DNA from: Methanomassiliicoccaceae archaeon | Lineage (GTDB): Archaea; Thermoplasmatota; Thermoplasmata; Methanomassiliicoccales; Methanomethylophilaceae | Length of the DNA stretch: 15,915 nt | Assembly (NCBI GenBank): GCA_009784745.1 | Contig: WQXR01000023.1 | Location: forward strand, 1 to 15,915 | Reading direction: 5' to 3' | Shown: positions 1 to 6,957 of the stretch, piece after piece | How positions within the stretch are numbered: position 1 is the stretch's first letter | Layout: each line of letters begins with the position of its first letter | The notes under the pieces: model-generated | The model's database searches: none | What the model was told of the DNA's origin: nothing | What the model saw: only the letters and a program-made list of their open reading frames with translations | Translations under genes and position numbers: made by a program

Positions 1-380
1 ATATTGACAGCCGGACCGGCCGCACTTATCTTCCCGTTCATCTCATTGTTTATGCGCCCGCTTATGTAAACTGCGCCAGGAGCGGCAAATATCAATCCAG
101 TGAACGACAGAAGCAAAGCGATCATCAGACCAAACGGGAACATACGGTATTCGGCCCATGCGCCGAACTTCTGCGCAACGAATTTGTGAGCAAGTTCATG
201 AGCAACAAAACTTGCGCATACGATAACTGCGGACACCAGAAGCAAAAAGATGCTGAAACTGCGGATGCCGCCGCCGAGGACGATCGCGAACGCAACGGAC
301 AGCGCAAGAACGGAAATTGCGATATCGCGTATCTCAATAGTACTGTAACGTATCCCGAATGAAGGATTGATCGTTCTCAT
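1..380 (-). CDS. Site-2-type (M50) intramembrane metalloprotease, N-terminal part
   Basis: The gene runs off the left edge; 126 residues are visible. Reading the minus strand from ATG at 380 gives a hydrophobic segment (about residues 18-60), then HELAH at residues 61-65 inside or at the edge of a membrane helix, followed by FVAQKFGAWAEYRMFPFG, a second hydrophobic helix (84-105) and a GPAVN stretch at the cut. HExxH in a membrane helix followed by a GPxxN-like motif is the hallmark of the M50/site-2 protease family, which cleaves membrane-embedded substrates with zinc bound by the two His and a distal Asp; the Asp would lie outside the window. The start is supported by a TATA element at 405-412, 28 bp upstream, implying a leaderless mRNA. 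It diverges from the PAPS-reductase-like gene. The family call is firm; the substrate is unknown. Confidence 0.85.
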   Translation of the reverse strand, partial: MRTINPSFGIRYSTIEIRDIAISVLALSVAFAIVLGGGIRSFSIFLLLVSAVIVCASFVAHELAHKFVAQKFGAWAEYRMFPFGLMIALLLSFTGLIFAAPGAVYISGRINNEMNGKISAAGPAVN

Positions 381-404
381 CGGAGTGCGTGATATCGACG
401 CAGG

Positions 405-412
405 TAATAAAA
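405..412. promoter_or_regulatory. Shared TATA element between divergent leaderless genes
   Basis: TAATAAAA on plus and TTTTATTA on minus. Its centre (408.5) is equidistant, about 28 bp, from the ATG of the minus-strand protease (380) and the ATG of the PAPS-reductase-like gene (437). This fits one TATA box serving both directions, with leaderless transcripts. Inferred from spacing only. Confidence 0.55.
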
Positions 413-436
413 CAATCCATTGGTATACGGTCAATA

Positions 437-2344
437 ATGGTAACAAGAACGAACGTTTCGCATGGTAAAACGATAAAGAGATGGTGCGACAGCTGCGGAA
501 CGCTGATATTGGGGACAAAATGTTCAATATGCCATTCTGTGCCAAAGGAATTTGAAATAAACAGCCCAGGGGACATAAGGCCGTGCATGGACGCCGGATA
601 TTCAACTCTTGTGTGTCTATTTCAAAAGAACTTCGGTTCTTCATCGATCATCGACAGAAGGATGGTCTTTTTCAACAAGATACCTGGAGAGGACAGAACT
701 GATGAAGTTATTGCGAACGGGAATGTAATATCAGTTCTGAGATACGACGTGAAGCAGAACGAACTTGTTATGGAACTCAAACAGGCCGGTGCAGAATTAT
801 TATCGGAAGAAGCGAAAAAGAATATCATAACCTTAGGCAACGTAACGGGACACCTGAAAGGGAAGAACATATCCGGAAGTGAGATATCATCAGTAACAGG
901 CGACTTTGAGAAAGGCGATCCGCTGATAATAAAGAAAGGCGGAAAAACGGGTCACGGTATTGCGCTTGTGAACAGCAACGATATCAAGACATCAGAGAAG
1001 GCGGTAAAGATACGTGACATATCCGTACCATCAGGAATTATCCTGTCCCCGACATCAGGACGTGATACGTTCGTGAACGCGAACGTATCATATCTCAAGG
1101 AAATAGAATCATCCGCAGCAAACGAGATACGTTCGTACGTGAAACAGAGAAGAGAGAAAGTAACGGTCTCATTCTCAGGAGGAAAGGATTCGCTGGCTGC
1201 GCTGGGTGTGACGCTGAAGGCAGTAAATGATGCGGAACTGATATTCGTGAACACGGGAATAGAATTTCCCGAGACCGTGAGTTATGTGAAGAAAGCGGCA
1301 AAGACCTTCGGTCTGAGACTGCATGAAGCGTCCGCAGGCAATTCGTTTTGGAATAACGTCGACATATTCGGACCGCCGGCAAAGGATTTCAGATGGTGCT
1401 GCAAAGTATGCAAACTCGGGCCGGTGACGGAACTGATATCAGAGAGATTCCCGAAAGGGACGATAACCATAGAAGGCAATCGTGCGCTGGAATCGTTCGC
1501 ACGTTCGAATATCGGATTCGTTTCAAAGAATCCGTTCGTTCCGAATCAAATATCCCTGGATCCGATAAGGAAATGGACAGCGTCCGATGTTTGGGGATAC
1601 ATATGGTGGAAACGGTACATCTACAATCCGCTGTACGAGAATGATATGGAACGCATCGGCTGCTATCTGTGTGCGTCATGTCTGTCAAGCGAATGGAACA
1701 CAACAAAGAGGACGCATCCGGAGATGTACGGGAAATGGGATACATATCTGAAAAAATATGCGAAAGAACGCGGTCTGACGGAAGAATATGTGAACATGGG
1801 ATTCTGGAGATGGAAGATACTTCCTCCTAAGATGATCAAACTCGCCGAAGAAATGAAAATGGCCGTAAAACCAAAGGCCAAAGGAGAAATGAGCGTGAAG
1901 ATGCTGAAAGGCGCATCTCCGTGCGCCGCCGGCGGGTACTCAATGGAAGCAATCGTCACGATACCGAGGTCACGTCCGTTCTCCGCGACAGAGGATGCGC
2001 TGCGCACGATCGGTGACGTAAGGTATTCGGATGAATTCGAAACAGCTTTACTGAGAACAAAGAAAGGCACCGCAAAACTGTTCGGCGGCGGTCAGGTATC
2101 AGTTGTTTCAGAGAACGCAAAGGATGCGGAACATCTTTTTGAGAGATCCGTAAAAGCATTGCTAAGGTCGCAGTTATGTACGTTATGCGGCATATGCGCA
2201 AAGAAGTGCCAGCATAACGCAATTAAGATAGACAAAGGATTGAAAGTGAACGCAGACAAATGCAATTCATGCGGCAAATGCGAATCATCATGCATGGTCA
2301 TTCACTATTACGATAAAATGATGCAACTCGGAAACCATTATTAA
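437..2344 (+). CDS. PAPS/APS-reductase-like PP-loop protein with zinc ribbon and ferredoxin domain
   Basis: A 635-aa modular protein. Domains in order: an N-terminal zinc-ribbon-like pair (C17/C20 and C29/C32); a probable PUA-like domain (about 90-200); an adenosine-phosphosulfate-type PP-loop domain with SFSGGKDS at 245-252; Cys residues CCxxC at 321-325 and CxxCxxC at 409-415, matching the CC...CxxC pattern that binds a [4Fe-4S] cluster in APS reductases; and a C-terminal 2x[4Fe-4S] ferredoxin (C581/584/587/591 and C609/612/615/619). The likely role is nucleotide-activated sulfate reduction, or another PP-loop/sulfur-transfer reaction with ferredoxin-domain electron supply, in the cytoplasm. 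Methanogen homologues are usually annotated phosphoadenosine phosphosulfate reductase, but their physiological substrate is uncertain. An in-frame GTG at 389 would extend it by 16 residues; ATG 437 is preferred because a TATA box sits 28 bp upstream. The next gene follows after 22 bp. Confidence 0.88.
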   Translation: MVTRTNVSHGKTIKRWCDSCGTLILGTKCSICHSVPKEFEINSPGDIRPCMDAGYSTLVCLFQKNFGSSSIIDRRMVFFNKIPGEDRTDEVIANGNVISVLRYDVKQNELVMELKQAGAELLSEEAKKNIITLGNVTGHLKGKNISGSEISSVTGDFEKGDPLIIKKGGKTGHGIALVNSNDIKTSEKAVKIRDISVPSGIILSPTSGRDTFVNANVSYLKEIESSAANEIRSYVKQRREKVTVSFSGGKDSLAALGVTLKAVNDAELIFVNTGIEFPETVSYVKKAAKTFGLRLHEASAGNSFWNNVDIFGPPAKDFRWCCKVCKLGPVTELISERFPKGTITIEGNRALESFARSNIGFVSKNPFVPNQISLDPIRKWTASDVWGYIWWKRYIYNPLYENDMERIGCYLCASCLSSEWNTTKRTHPEMYGKWDTYLKKYAKERGLTEEYVNMGFWRWKILPPKMIKLAEEMKMAVKPKAKGEMSVKMLKGASPCAAGGYSMEAIVTIPRSRPFSATEDALRTIGDVRYSDEFETALLRTKKGTAKLFGGGQVSVVSENAKDAEHLFERSVKALLRSQLCTLCGICAKKCQHNAIKIDKGLKVNADKCNSCGKCESSCMVIHYYDKMMQLGNHY

Positions 2345-2346
2345 CG

Positions 2347-2363
2347 GACCGTCCTTAACGGTC
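2347..2363 (+). repeat. Short inverted repeat just upstream of a start codon
   Basis: GACCGT (2347-2352) and ACGGTC (2358-2363) form a perfect 6-bp stem with a CCTTA loop. It lies in the 22-bp gap between the PAPS-reductase-like gene and the membrane-protein gene, ending 3 nt before the ATG at 2367. It may limit ribosome access or mark an mRNA processing site; the function is inferred. Confidence 0.4.
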
Positions 2364-2366
2364 AGC

Positions 2367-3092
2367 ATGGAATACAATATGATCGCTGCCGCCATAGTAG
2401 GATTCGGTGCGGCGTTAGCACTTATGTATATCGTTCTGAGAAGGTATACGTACCCGGCAGTAGAACAGCCGTTCTTCAGCGATCCGACGTTCTTCAAACT
2501 CTTTGCCGTCGGTCTGGTGGCCGGAACCGCGATATTCGTAGGATATACTTTCTTCCAGAAATATTGGTCGCTGCTGTTCATTGCGATCGCATTCGCATTA
2601 GTGTTCGAACTTGCAAAACTCGTAGTTCTGAACCTGAAGAGATTTCACGGCAAATCCGATACAATGTTCTACGGTTTCGGTCTCGGCATTGGGATCGGGT
2701 GCTCATTCGCTTTCGGTTTTGTGTTCTACGTATCATCGCAAGCAATTGAGTTGGGCATCGGAACGGACATAACGTCATGGATATTCTTTGCGTTCATTTC
2801 ACTGCAGACGGTAATGCTGCATTCTGCGCTCGGAATGACCGTAGGGGAAGGAATAACAAGAAGAAGGCCGTTCGAATTTTTGTTGCAGGCACTGATAATA
2901 AGCGTTTCATATCAGTTGCTGATGTCACAGATGTGGGCAGGTCATTCCGAAATTATGACATACGCCTTCGTGATAGTATCATTCCTTCTGGCGCTCGGGT
3001 TCTTTTATCACACCGTTTACATTAAACTGCCGAAGGTCATCCGCGAAGTGTTAAAAGCGGAAGGCAAGAAAAGGAAAGATATCCCGTTCTGA
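2367..3092 (+). CDS. Polytopic membrane protein, possibly PrsW-like
   Basis: A 241-aa protein with about seven hydrophobic segments (roughly 4-24, 44-64, 66-90, 101-126, 134-158, 170-190, 196-218) and a short basic C-terminal tail. There is no signal peptide cleavage pattern. Family assignment is weak. The order ExxK at 81-84 in a helix, a Gly-rich helix (GFGLGIGIG, 103-111), a membrane His (H152, in LHSALG) and a late polar helix resembles a degenerate PrsW/CAAX-type intramembrane protease layout, but the canonical EExxK is reduced to FELAK, so activity cannot be claimed. It lies 22 bp downstream of the PAPS-reductase-like gene on the same strand, so co-transcription is likely. Its stop codon directly abuts the stop of the convergent zinc-ribbon gene. 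Confidence 0.75.
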   Translation: MEYNMIAAAIVGFGAALALMYIVLRRYTYPAVEQPFFSDPTFFKLFAVGLVAGTAIFVGYTFFQKYWSLLFIAIAFALVFELAKLVVLNLKRFHGKSDTMFYGFGLGIGIGCSFAFGFVFYVSSQAIELGIGTDITSWIFFAFISLQTVMLHSALGMTVGEGITRRRPFEFLLQALIISVSYQLLMSQMWAGHSEIMTYAFVIVSFLLALGFFYHTVYIKLPKVIREVLKAEGKKRKDIPF

Positions 3093-3530
3093 TCAAACGA
3101 TCCTGAATGTTCCGAACTTAATTTCTATAATGATATCAGCGGATATCATCATCTTTATGATCCTTTCCCCTTCACCAGGGAATAATTCGTCAACATCGTT
3201 CTCGGTAAAACCATCTTTGATGAGAGTAAGGCCTTCCGCCAGTACAGTTAATTTTTCTGCTGTGCCGGAGGTATGCTCATATCTGTAAACTAACGTGGAC
3301 AGCGGATCAGGATCTGCGGATGCTTTTTTCTTCGGCTCAGGATATTTCTTTGAATCAATGCTGTTCAAAGCATTTCTCACTTCACTCTGGCTGCCTGCGC
3401 TGAACAATATCTTCATACCTTTCGTTTCGGAAACGGCATTACAATAAGGACACGCAGACGTTTCGTACCTGAGATCGGCGATACGTTTTCTTTTGCATGA
3501 ATCACACAGGACGATACCGAAATCATTCAT
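3093..3530 (-). CDS. Zinc-ribbon and winged-helix-like small archaeal protein
   Basis: A 145-aa protein. CxxC at C9/C12 and CPYC at C27/C30 form an N-terminal zinc ribbon. A charged Lys/Pro-rich linker (about 60-75) follows, then a C-terminal helical region (about 80-145) ending in two beta-like strands (IIEIKFGTFRIV), reminiscent of a winged helix. Such ribbon plus wHTH proteins are common in archaea as uncharacterised nucleic-acid-binding proteins; I do not recognise a named family with certainty. The start ATG at 3530 overlaps the end of the arginine decarboxylase gene by 8 bp, so the two form one operon and are probably translationally coupled. The stop abuts that of the convergent membrane-protein gene with no intergenic bases. 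Confidence 0.78.
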   Translation of the reverse strand: MNDFGIVLCDSCKRKRIADLRYETSACPYCNAVSETKGMKILFSAGSQSEVRNALNSIDSKKYPEPKKKASADPDPLSTLVYRYEHTSGTAEKLTVLAEGLTLIKDGFTENDVDELFPGEGERIIKMMISADIIIEIKFGTFRIV

Positions 3531-3996
3531 AGCAGGTGAACACCAAAGCGGCGACGCATGCGCCGTAACTTCCCTTAGGAATGGTCATTTCTTCGATCAC
3601 ATATCTTATCTCATTCAATTCGGTGTTCCGGCATCCGGCGATCTCTTTTATTTTCATTTTCAGATCATTCGCAAGTGAATCTTCGGAGCCGTGCATACGT
3701 CCTTCGGCAACATATCCTCCGTTGCCATCTTTGCGGAAAGCGTATGCTATGCCCGCTGATATGACGCTTCCTTCATGGCCGCGTATCTGTGCCAATACGC
3801 AATGAGTAACGGCACCCATGGGCATATCTTTTCTTTCGGTTTCCTTAGCACCAGCAGGAATGACTGATGAAACACCGACAAGATTCTGTTCTCCGATACC
3901 CATCTTTATCAGCGCTTTGTCAAAAGCGTTCAGATCCGATACATCGCTGAACGCGGATGCCGATGTGACAAAGAATTCCTTAGGTACCAAGCGCAT
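3523..3996 (-). CDS. pdaD: Pyruvoyl-dependent arginine decarboxylase
   Basis: A 157-aa protein matching the small archaeal PvlArgDC family (about 155-165 aa). It converts arginine to agmatine, the first step of archaeal polyamine synthesis. The self-processing site is visible as NLVGVSSVIPAGAKE: cleavage between Ser43 and Ser44 turns Ser44 into the pyruvoyl group of the large chain. Other family hallmarks are PMGAVTHCVLA (59-69), GIAYAF (82-87), VAEG (96-99, an acidic residue near the active site in the family) and the C-terminal GSYGACVAALVF. The start ATG has a TATA-like CTTAAAT about 25 bp upstream (4018-4024, minus), suggesting a leaderless mRNA. It is the first gene of an operon with the zinc-ribbon gene. 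The product is cytoplasmic. Confidence 0.93.
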   Translation of the reverse strand: MRLVPKEFFVTSASAFSDVSDLNAFDKALIKMGIGEQNLVGVSSVIPAGAKETERKDMPMGAVTHCVLAQIRGHEGSVISAGIAYAFRKDGNGGYVAEGRMHGSEDSLANDLKMKIKEIAGCRNTELNEIRYVIEEMTIPKGSYGACVAALVFTCYE

Positions 3997-4017
3997 ACAA
4001 CCGCATTACAGTTCGGG

Positions 4018-4024
4018 ATTTAAG
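4018..4024 (-). promoter_or_regulatory. TATA-like element for pdaD
   Basis: CTTAAAT on the minus strand, centred about 25 bp upstream of the pdaD ATG (3996), in an AT-rich patch. It fits a leaderless archaeal promoter. Confidence 0.4.
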
Positions 4025-4075
4025 TTTAATCGTTTTTCCGCATTTCGAACGTTATCGGGAACGTATCATGAGATA

Positions 4076-4083
4076 GGTTTATC
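4076..4083 (+). promoter_or_regulatory. TATA-like element for the 105-aa cysteine protein gene
   Basis: GGTTTATC is followed about 27 bp later by a predicted start site near 4106. A GAGG at 4107-4110 then lies 8 nt before the GTG start at 4119. Confidence 0.35.
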
Positions 4084-4118
4084 TGACGCGCGGCACTCTC
4101 TTCACTGAGGCGTTAACA

Positions 4119-4436
4119 GTGGGAGAATGCAAAGCGACCGTCGACGCAGGCGTATGCAAGATGATAACGGTCATAAAAGCAAAGATGAACGATGACGGTT
4201 ACGTTGAATTAGAAATAGAAAGCGACTGTCCGAACATCCTGAGGTTATCATGGGTGTTAGAACCGGAATTTGCGTTCTCTGTGGTCGAATCGCCGATGAA
4301 TGCGACGCAAGTGTACAAAACAGCAAGTGAGGAATTGCCTCACGCAGCTTGTCCGGTACCGTCCGGAATAATAAAGGCGATCGAAGTAGCTGGTGAACTC
4401 GGAATAAAACGGGATGTTCATATCAAAATAGAATGA
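4119..4436 (+). CDS. Conserved small cysteine-containing protein, unknown function
   Basis: A 105-aa cytoplasmic protein with four cysteines, C4, C13, C37 and C78, in the contexts GECKATVDAGVC, SDCPN and AACPVP. The spread suggests metal or cluster binding, or a thiol-based site. The pattern (Cys-rich N terminus, beta-strand-like ITVIKAKMNDDGYVELEIES, then a helical end) resembles small uncharacterised proteins found mainly in methanogens; I cannot name the function. The GTG start is supported by GAGG 8 nt upstream; the in-frame ATG at 4161 would remove the first two Cys, so it is less likely. It stands alone between divergent pdaD and the convergent PAC2-family gene. Confidence 0.75.
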   Translation: MGECKATVDAGVCKMITVIKAKMNDDGYVELEIESDCPNILRLSWVLEPEFAFSVVESPMNATQVYKTASEELPHAACPVPSGIIKAIEVAGELGIKRDVHIKIE

Positions 4437-4461
4437 GATCCGCCGGAACGACGGTCATAGA

Positions 4462-5214
4462 TCATCCGTAAAGGAAATCCTTGTTCCTGTTATTCCCTAA
4501 CGGAGATTGCTGTATTCCCATCCGTCTTTCCGCTTCTTCCGCTTCCTTATAAAGCGGTTCAAGATCGATTTTTAATTCAGGTAACATCTTTGACAGCGGT
4601 TCCATCAATTTTGCTGCGCCCCGAGGGTCCGGCATATCGGCCCTCGCAGGCGCCAGTATCGAAAGTACGTTCATATTTCGCATCGTACCCTCGTATAACA
4701 TCACACCGGATGTACCTCTTACCAGACTGTCCTCCAATTTTTCGATAGAATATTTTTCCATCATGTCGCGCGCCGCATCCGTAGAACCGACGCCCAATAT
4801 CTTTTGTTCATCAGGTTCGAACTGCGGAATACCCTCTAAACAGATCACGGTGTTGACATTATTCTTCCGGAACCAGTCAAGGAACGTGATCGAAAGCTGA
4901 TGATGCTGTTCAATTTTCGGCAAAAATTCAGACGTCACAACGATAAGGCCGTCACAGTTCAGTCCGCCGCCGACATCACATTTACGATCTCCCGCATACA
5001 TCCGCACAGGCGGCAGCGGAATTCCGTTCTGTACCACCGCATAAGGAGGAAATTCCGGAGAACTTATACCGCCGATGACATCTAATTCCAAAGTTCTCGC
5101 AAGAAAATTGGCGGCTATGGAACTTGCCAATCCGATACTCGGAAAACCTATCACCGCGGCGGCGTTGTTCCATTTTTTGCCTTTGTATTCGTATATCTCG
5201 AATGCCATGCTCAT
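4462..5214 (-). CDS. PAC2-family protein (proteasome assembly chaperone-like)
   Basis: A 250-aa protein. The N terminus (about 15-75, with AAAVIGFPSIGLASSIAANFLARTL and GGISSPEFPPYAVVQNG) is typical of the PAC2/PbaB superfamily, whose archaeal members help assemble or bind the 20S proteasome. The central part (DGLIVVTSEF, VICLEGIP) continues the Rossmann-like PAC2 fold. The C-terminal helix is charged and ends DFLYG; C-terminal tails of such proteins can dock into proteasome alpha rings, but no clear HbYX motif is seen (the tail is FLYG). A TTG at 5229 could add five residues; ATG 5214 (or 5208) is preferred because the shared TATA element lies at 5234-5239. It diverges from the M16 peptidase, placing two proteolysis-related genes on one promoter region. 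Confidence 0.85.
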   Translation of the reverse strand: MSMAFEIYEYKGKKWNNAAAVIGFPSIGLASSIAANFLARTLELDVIGGISSPEFPPYAVVQNGIPLPPVRMYAGDRKCDVGGGLNCDGLIVVTSEFLPKIEQHHQLSITFLDWFRKNNVNTVICLEGIPQFEPDEQKILGVGSTDAARDMMEKYSIEKLEDSLVRGTSGVMLYEGTMRNMNVLSILAPARADMPDPRGAAKLMEPLSKMLPELKIDLEPLYKEAEEAERRMGIQQSPLGNNRNKDFLYG

Positions 5215-5230
5215 ACGGATATGCAACAAT

Positions 5231-5240
5231 ACTATTAATC
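5231..5240. promoter_or_regulatory. Shared symmetric TATA element between PAC2 and M16 genes
   Basis: The palindrome ATTAAT (5234-5239) sits midway between ATG 5214 (minus) and ATG 5260 (plus), 22-24 bp from each. No other A/T-rich TATA-like element exists in the 45-bp gap, so both leaderless transcripts must use this region. Confidence 0.5.
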
Positions 5241-5259
5241 CATCGTATGATACACGTTC

Positions 5260-6525
5260 ATGGACATATCGCTGGAGTATACGAAAGCGGGGATACCCGT
5301 GGTCACGGAGAATATCAAAGGAACGATAAGCGCAGGATTCTTAGTTGCCGTGGGAACGGGATCACGGGATGAAAGCAAGGAGATAGGCGGAATTTCGCAT
5401 CTTCTTGAGCATGTAGTGTTCAGAGGAACGAAGAACAGGACATCATTGCAGATATCAAAGGAAATGGAAGGCGCCGGCGGAGAGATGAATGCGTTCACTT
5501 CTAAAGAGATGACAGCATTCTACGGAATTACGTTGAAAGATACGTCGAACATTGCGAAAGAATTGGTGGCAGATATTTGTGTGAACCCCCTGATATCCGA
5601 GAACGATACAGAACTTGAGAAAAAGATAGTTCTGCAGGAGATAAGCATGTGGGAGAACGATCCGGAATCGTATATTCACAAACTGTTCGCTGAAACGTTG
5701 TGGAACGGTCACGAATTATCGCAGAACGAAGCAGGCGAAGTTGATATCGTATCAGCATTGACAAACAAAGATCTCAGAAGATATTTCGAAGAAAGATACA
5801 AACATCCGAATATTGCGGTCATAGCATGCGGTTCCGTCAACTCCGAAGAAACAAAAAAATGGGCGGAAGATAATTTCGATGATATCGGAAATGCAAAGAA
5901 AATAACAAGACAGCAGCCCGTGAGAACAGGATCGTCATACAGACATTTCCAAAGGAAAGGCGATCATACGTACACAGGATTCGGATTTCACGCATATGAT
6001 GCGTTGCACAAAGATAAGAGCGCATTGAAACTTCTGACGGCGATACTCGGAGCGGGGATGAGTTCGAGATTATTCCAGAAGGTAAGGGAAGAGAAAGCGC
6101 TGGTTTACTCAATATACGGAATGGTCGACCAGAATACGGATGCAGGTTCGATGACATTTTACATGTCCTCAACAGAGGACAACGTAATGAACGCAATATC
6201 AACAACTGCGAACGTTCTGAAAGAGATCAGGGATGAAGGTCTTAAAAAGGATGAACTGAACATGGCCAGAAATCTGATTAAAGGAGCAACGGTAAGAAAG
6301 ATGGAATCCACGGACAGCAGATTGTACAGATTGACAAAGACGTTCATGCTTACCGGAAAGGCAGAACCGTTCACTAACGACCTCAAGGCATTGGACCGCG
6401 TTACGGAAAACGACGTCATGAGGGTCGCCGATGATATCATATCGTCAAAGAAACTCAATATTGCGGTATACGGCAAAAGGACAAAAGAGTTGTCAAAGAT
6501 GACGATAGATCAGATAGATGTATGA
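5260..6525 (+). CDS. M16-family zinc metallopeptidase (processing-peptidase-like)
   Basis: A 421-aa protein of the length typical of single-unit bacterial M16B peptidases. The inverted zinc motif HxxEH is seen as HLLEH at 47-51. The third ligand Glu127 (in QEISMWEND) lies exactly 76 residues after the second His, as the family requires. The second half carries RLFQKVREEKALVYSIYG (270-287), the conserved substrate-binding Arg/Tyr region. There is no signal peptide, so it is likely cytoplasmic, degrading or trimming small peptides. Active-site and substrate-binding regions are intact in the one chain, which would act as a homodimer. The start is ATG 5260, leaderless from the shared TATA at 5234-5239. 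M16 proteins are much commoner in bacteria than in methanogens, so acquisition is possible. Confidence 0.92.
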   Translation: MDISLEYTKAGIPVVTENIKGTISAGFLVAVGTGSRDESKEIGGISHLLEHVVFRGTKNRTSLQISKEMEGAGGEMNAFTSKEMTAFYGITLKDTSNIAKELVADICVNPLISENDTELEKKIVLQEISMWENDPESYIHKLFAETLWNGHELSQNEAGEVDIVSALTNKDLRRYFEERYKHPNIAVIACGSVNSEETKKWAEDNFDDIGNAKKITRQQPVRTGSSYRHFQRKGDHTYTGFGFHAYDALHKDKSALKLLTAILGAGMSSRLFQKVREEKALVYSIYGMVDQNTDAGSMTFYMSSTEDNVMNAISTTANVLKEIRDEGLKKDELNMARNLIKGATVRKMESTDSRLYRLTKTFMLTGKAEPFTNDLKALDRVTENDVMRVADDIISSKKLNIAVYGKRTKELSKMTIDQIDV

Positions 6526-6593
6526 ACATCCGAGATCGTTCATTCATCCGTGACCGCGCTTACAAAGAACGATACCGGAGAATGACAGACAAG

Positions 6594-6600
6594 TTTATAC
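6594..6600 (+). promoter_or_regulatory. TATA box for the nucleotidyltransferase gene
   Basis: TTTATAC is centred 27 bp upstream of ATG 6624. This fixes a leaderless start there and argues against the longer reading from 6522. Confidence 0.5.
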
Positions 6601-6623
6601 AAAATCATGCACATCACGATACC

Positions 6624-6938
6624 ATGAACCCCGCGAACGGAGTAAAATTTTCAATTGAAGAATTGAAGATGATAGTGGGACCGATCGCTAAAGAATACGG
6701 CGTAAAGAAAGTATATCTTTTCGGTTCAATGGCCCGCGGGGATTTCAACGAAGAAAGTGATTACGATATTTGTATCGACAGGGGAAAGATAGATTGCATT
6801 TTCAGGTTGTCCGCATTCTCCCGTGACCTGCGTAACGCGATAGGCGATGACGTGGACGTAGTAACAACAAAAGGCGCCGAAAGGAGGCCGGAGATACTAA
6901 AGACAATTATGGATGAAGGAATTGTCATTTATGGTTGA
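6624..6938 (+). CDS. MNT-domain minimal nucleotidyltransferase, orphan MntA-like
   Basis: A 104-aa protein with the full pol-beta-type active site: GSMARG at 34-39, the DxD pair at D46/D48 (ESDYDICID), and a third Asp at D78 in DDVDVVT. MNT proteins transfer AMP or other nucleotides; MntA antitoxins AMPylate a HEPN RNase toxin, normally encoded next to them. No HEPN gene is adjacent here: upstream is the M16 peptidase and downstream the convergent hydrogenase protease. The frame stays open to an ATG at 6522 that overlaps the M16 stop codon, but that 34-residue extension is Arg/His-rich and atypical, and a TATA box lies 27 bp before ATG 6624. The assignment to the MNT superfamily is firm; an antitoxin role is only inferred. 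Confidence 0.85.
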   Translation: MNPANGVKFSIEELKMIVGPIAKEYGVKKVYLFGSMARGDFNEESDYDICIDRGKIDCIFRLSAFSRDLRNAIGDDVDVVTTKGAERRPEILKTIMDEGIVIYG

Positions 6939-6957
6939 TTTTTCCTGCGGTCGCCGC

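Noticed and set aside
389..436. GTG 389 as start of the PAPS-reductase-like gene
   Set aside because: It would lie 8 bp from the divergent protease start and upstream of the TATA element at 405-412; the added 16 residues show no conserved feature.
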